From the NCBI RefSeq assembly GCF_001280305.1, contig NZ_CP012623.1, forward strand, positions 186,001-250,000: 64,000 nt of DNA. Reading direction: 5' to 3'. This document shows, piece after piece, positions 61,348-64,000 of this stretch. The first letter of the stretch is position 1. Each line of letters begins with the position of its first letter. Made by a program: the position numbers and the translations under genes. Origin of the DNA: Hymenobacter sp. DG25A (GTDB lineage Bacteria; Bacteroidota; Bacteroidia; Cytophagales; Hymenobacteraceae). Under the pieces are notes generated by a model. That model made no database searches. It saw only the letters and a list, made by a program, of their open reading frames with translations, and was not told the DNA's origin.

Positions 61348-62181
61348 ATGGAAAAGCCAAGTGTTATTCGCCGGAACCGTCTGAAGCGCCGGGCGCGTCG
61401 GGCCGCACGTCGTATCCTGCCATTCGTAGCTTCGCTATTTATGGCCACTCCGCTGGCTACCCCCATGGGCTCTACCCAGGCCCGTGCCACTGCTGCTGAA
61501 CACCGCTTGCCCACTGCCGCCGAGTTGCGGACCAGCGCTTTTGCCCATACCACCCGCCAGTTGTACCAACAACTGGGCGTGGAGGCCACCGGCCTGCGCT
61601 ACGAGGTGTTTGAGAAGGCCCTGACGGGCTACCTCAACCTGAAAGGCGAAGGGAAGCTGAGCGAAGACAAGCAACTGCTTACGGTCATCGACTTTGAGAA
61701 GCCTTCCACGGAAAAGCGCCTCTGGGTGCTGGACCTGGCCCAGAAGCAGATTCTGTTTAACACGCTGGTGGCCCACGGCCACAACTCCGGCGAAAACGTG
61801 GCGACTTCCTTCTCCAACGAGAATGAGTCTAACATGAGTAGCCTGGGCTTTTATGTAACTCAGAGCGAGTATTACGGCAAGCACGGCCGCTCCCTTAAGC
61901 TGCAGGGCGTAGACGAAGGCTACAACGATAACGCCATGATGCGCTCTGTTGTCATGCACGGCGCCGACTATGTAAGCGAAGACTTCATTAAGCAGTTCGG
62001 CCGCTTGGGCCGCAGCCTGGGTTGCCCGGCGCTGCCCATGGATCAGTACTCTCAGATTATTGATACTGTGAATGGCGGCACCTGCCTGTACCTGAACGGC
62101 TCCGATACCTCCTTCAACTCCCGCTACCTCAACAAGGACGTAGCAATGGATACTTTCTTCAAGGATGGCGCGCTGATCTAA
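61348..62181 (+). CDS. YkuD_2-type murein L,D-transpeptidase-like protein
   Basis: This 277-residue protein has a twin-basic N-terminus followed by a hydrophobic segment (RRAARRILPFVASLFMATPL), so it is probably exported. The catalytic-domain pattern is present: VVMHGADYV, then SLGCPALP with the likely nucleophile Cys226. Such proteins resemble L,D-transpeptidases that crosslink or remodel peptidoglycan. It is divergent from the amylase gene. The 290-base gap (61058-61347) is AT-rich and shows no gene; no exact promoter was recognised. Confidence 0.85.
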   Translation: MEKPSVIRRNRLKRRARRAARRILPFVASLFMATPLATPMGSTQARATAAEHRLPTAAELRTSAFAHTTRQLYQQLGVEATGLRYEVFEKALTGYLNLKGEGKLSEDKQLLTVIDFEKPSTEKRLWVLDLAQKQILFNTLVAHGHNSGENVATSFSNENESNMSSLGFYVTQSEYYGKHGRSLKLQGVDEGYNDNAMMRSVVMHGADYVSEDFIKQFGRLGRSLGCPALPMDQYSQIIDTVNGGTCLYLNGSDTSFNSRYLNKDVAMDTFFKDGALI

Positions 62182-62201
62182 GCCGCCCTCACCTCCAATA
62201 A

Positions 62202-62237
62202 AAAAAGCCCGCTTGCATTGCTGCAAGCGGGCTTTTT
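62202..62237. terminator. Terminator between the YkuD_2 and Ldh-family genes
   Basis: AAAAAGCCCGCTTGC (62202-62216) pairs perfectly with GCAAGCGGGCTTTTT (62223-62237). It serves both converging genes. Confidence 0.92.
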
Positions 62238-62250
62238 GTGTTTTTAAACT

Positions 62251-63318
62251 TTACAGCGAAAGGCCAAATTTCTTGCCGACCGTTTCCAGGTCCTGTACCA
62301 CCGGCATCAGCAACGGAATACCTTCCAGCAGGCGGTGCGCTGCGGTTTCGCGCTCCGGGTCGCCGGGGATGAGCACCTGCTGGCCGGGTACGGCGCGGGC
62401 GTTGCGGAAGGTGGAAATCCAGTTATCCATGTGCGTCTTGAATTCGGCGGCGGGGCGGAAAGCATCTACGCGCATCGCCCCAAAGAAATGCCCGATGCCT
62501 TGGCCTACCGGGTCGGCAGGGGGCTGCAGGAAAGCCACGAAGGGCGGCACCCAGGGGCCATAGTTAGCGCCGGAAAGCACGGCGGAGAAGATATCCACCA
62601 CGCTGCCCAGGCAGTAGCCTTTGTGGGAGCCGGTTTCACCGCCCAGGGGCTGCAGGGCACCGCCGTCTTTCAGCTCATTGGGGTTGAGGGAAGTGTTGCC
62701 GTCTTTATCCTGAATCCAACCGGCCGGGGCAGGCTGATTCTTGCGCTGCAGGATTTCCAGCTTGCCATTGGCCGCAGTGGTGGTAGCGAAATCAGCTACA
62801 AAATCGGGCTGGTCGCCGGCGGGAATGGCTACGGCTATGGGGTTGGTGCCCAGCAGCCGGTCCAGGGAGTTGGTGGGGGCCACCAGCGGCGAGGCGTTGG
62901 TCATGGCTATGCCAATCATGTCGTGCGGTAGCGCTTTCATGGCATGGTAGCCCGCAATACCAAAGTGGTTGGAATTGCGCACCGATACCCAGCCCGTGCC
63001 GGCCAGCTGTGCTTTCTCAATGGCTACCTGCATAGCCTTGGGGCCTACTACCAACCCCAAACCACCATCCCCATCTACCACGGCAGTGCTGGGCGTTTCG
63101 TACGTCACACCCACCCGCGGCGTGGCATTGATACGGCCGGCTTCCCACAGGCGCACATACCCAATCAGGCGGGCCACGCCGTGGGAATCGATGCCGCGCA
63201 AATCAGCGGAAAGCAGCGTTTCCGTGGCCAGCGTAGCATCATCCTCCGAACAGCCCATGCTTTGGAAGACAGACTCGGTGAAAGCGAAGAGGTGGTTGTA
63301 GGAGAAGTTGGAAGTCAT
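62251..63318 (-). CDS. Ldh-family oxidoreductase (malate/L-lactate dehydrogenase type)
   Basis: This 355-residue NAD(P)-dependent oxidoreductase of the malate/sulfolactate/ureidoglycolate dehydrogenase family is not related to classic lactate dehydrogenase. Motifs are ADLRGIDSHGVARLIGYV, VRNSNHFGIAGYHA, LGTNPIAVAIPA and the C-terminal GSHKGYCLGSVVDIFSAVLS. The substrate is likely a 2-hydroxy acid, but it cannot be specified. It stands alone. Upstream is a compound palindromic repeat region. Confidence 0.9.
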   Translation of the reverse strand: MTSNFSYNHLFAFTESVFQSMGCSEDDATLATETLLSADLRGIDSHGVARLIGYVRLWEAGRINATPRVGVTYETPSTAVVDGDGGLGLVVGPKAMQVAIEKAQLAGTGWVSVRNSNHFGIAGYHAMKALPHDMIGIAMTNASPLVAPTNSLDRLLGTNPIAVAIPAGDQPDFVADFATTTAANGKLEILQRKNQPAPAGWIQDKDGNTSLNPNELKDGGALQPLGGETGSHKGYCLGSVVDIFSAVLSGANYGPWVPPFVAFLQPPADPVGQGIGHFFGAMRVDAFRPAAEFKTHMDNWISTFRNARAVPGQQVLIPGDPERETAAHRLLEGIPLLMPVVQDLETVGKKFGLSL

Positions 63319-63359
63319 TGGGAAGGGGTATTCAGAATTTCATGCTGTTCAAAAGTCGT

Positions 63360-63509
63360 CCGTCATGTCGAGCGAAGTCGAAACATCTCGCGTAGGGTCG
63401 TTACCACAGTAACTGTCATGCTGAGCTTGTCGAAGCATCTATACCGCTTCGTTTAGTTACTACCACAACATCAGCACGCGAGATGTCTCGACTGCGCTCG
63501 ACATGACGG
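63360..63509. repeat. Compound palindromic repeat
   Basis: The left arm 63360-63393 (begins CCGTCATGTCGAGCGAAGTC) and the right arm 63476-63509 are inverted copies with two mismatches. Between them, 63415-63440 (GTCATGCTGAGCTTGTCGAA and on) is a third, diverged copy in the same direction as the left arm. The whole lies between the Ldh-family gene and the Ppx/GppA gene. It differs in sequence from the repeat at 56365. Confidence 0.8.
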
Positions 63510-63567
63510 TCTATAGTTCGCAGGTAAGAGATAGAAGCCTCTGCGAGAAAGAGGTGGTGATAAATCG

Positions 63568-64000
63568 TTACTGAGCCAGCATCTCGCTCAGCAAACCTTC
63601 TTTCAGGGCGTAAGCGGAGGCCGTGATGGAGCGGAAGTTGTAGGCGTTCAGCACCGAATCAATCAGCACGCAGGCTACCACAATCATGTCGGCGCGCAGG
63701 GGCGTCATGCCGGGCAGGGCCAAGCGGCCGGCGTGATTGAGGGTGAGCAGCTGGTGGTAGCTGGTTTTGAAGCTTTCGTAGGAAATGAAGGTGGCTGGCT
63801 CGGCTTTGCCCACCAGCTCGGGATGGCCGGTGCGGGCAGCCTGCAGGTCGCAGAGCGTATCAAAGGTGCCGCTGGCGCCTACCAAGCCTACGGGCTGGTA
63901 CTGATGGATGGCAGATGTAAGTGGTGCCAGTACTTCGGCCAGGTAATTTTGCTCGGCCTTGATGTCGGCCTCGGAAAGCGGGTCGTGGGTGAAAAACTTA
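63568..64000 (-). CDS. Ppx/GppA-family phosphatase, truncated by the window edge
   Basis: Only the C-terminal part is seen. The frame is open from 63999 (KFFTHDPLSEADIKAEQNYL), through VGLVGASGTFDTLCDL and a hydrophobic GMTPLRADMIVVACVLIDSV, to the stop at 63568. The start is outside the window, so the TTG at 63885 is internal. Such enzymes hydrolyse polyphosphate or pppGpp. The Ala/Glu/Leu-rich C-terminus (EGLLSEMLAQ) is the usual end of this Bacteroidota family. Confidence 0.85.
   Translation of the reverse strand, partial: KFFTHDPLSEADIKAEQNYLAEVLAPLTSAIHQYQPVGLVGASGTFDTLCDLQAARTGHPELVGKAEPATFISYESFKTSYHQLLTLNHAGRLALPGMTPLRADMIVVACVLIDSVLNAYNFRSITASAYALKEGLLSEMLAQ

Overview
The window is a chromosomal segment of a bacterium of the phylum Bacteroidota, most likely Hymenobacter or a close relative (Cytophagales). 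Three observations support this. First, two large secreted proteins end in the C-terminal sorting domain of the type IX secretion system. Second, several promoters match the phylum's -33/-7 pattern, TTTG then about 19-20 bases then TAnnTTTG. Third, the gene order (tRNA-Tyr/Gly/Thr, tuf, tRNA-Trp, secE, nusG, rplKAJL, rpoBC, a DUF3467 gene, rpsL-rpsG-fusA-rpsJ, then the S10/spc/alpha cluster to rplQ) and the protein sequences fit. Genus is inferred, not proven.

Layout. 1-12.3 kb: the 3' part of ahcY, a small lipoprotein, a three-gene surface-glycan cluster (GT2, GT9, O-antigen-ligase-like), an ECF sigma/anti-sigma pair in line with gmk and nadD, then frr and pyrH on the minus strand, a biotin carrier protein and a divergent M1 aminopeptidase. 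12.5-26.8 kb: the tRNA-tuf-secE-nusG-rplKAJL-rpoBC block and the DUF3467 gene. 26.9-31.5 kb: a glycosyltransferase-like gene and the str operon. 31.66-33 kb: a second O-antigen-ligase-like gene that separates rpsJ from rplC. 33-48.4 kb: the ribosomal protein supercluster with secY, map, infA and rpoA. 48.7-64 kb: eno, a DivIC/FtsB-like gene, a 1344-residue CUB/CARDB secreted protein, a small exported protein, anmK, an HscA-like Hsp70, a secreted GH13 amylase, a YkuD_2-family protein, an Ldh-family oxidoreductase and a partial Ppx/GppA gene.

How it works together. Most of the window is the core gene-expression machinery. The internal terminators, promoters and leader hairpins suggest that it is cut into several transcription units. 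Around it are genes for cell-envelope glycans, peptidoglycan recycling and type IX secreted proteins. No insertion sequence, phage, CRISPR array or rRNA gene was seen.

Points most worth a second look: a potential pseudoknot just upstream of rpsD (uS4); arginine/glycine-rich extensions on uS3 and uS5, both at the ribosomal mRNA entry channel; a one-base frameshift in the normally essential frr gene and a similar one in the DUF3467 gene, both in runs of C; an attenuator-like hairpin ahead of rplC; a long structured rpoB-rpoC spacer; -7 boxes only a few bases before start codons; and two families of intergenic palindromic repeats.
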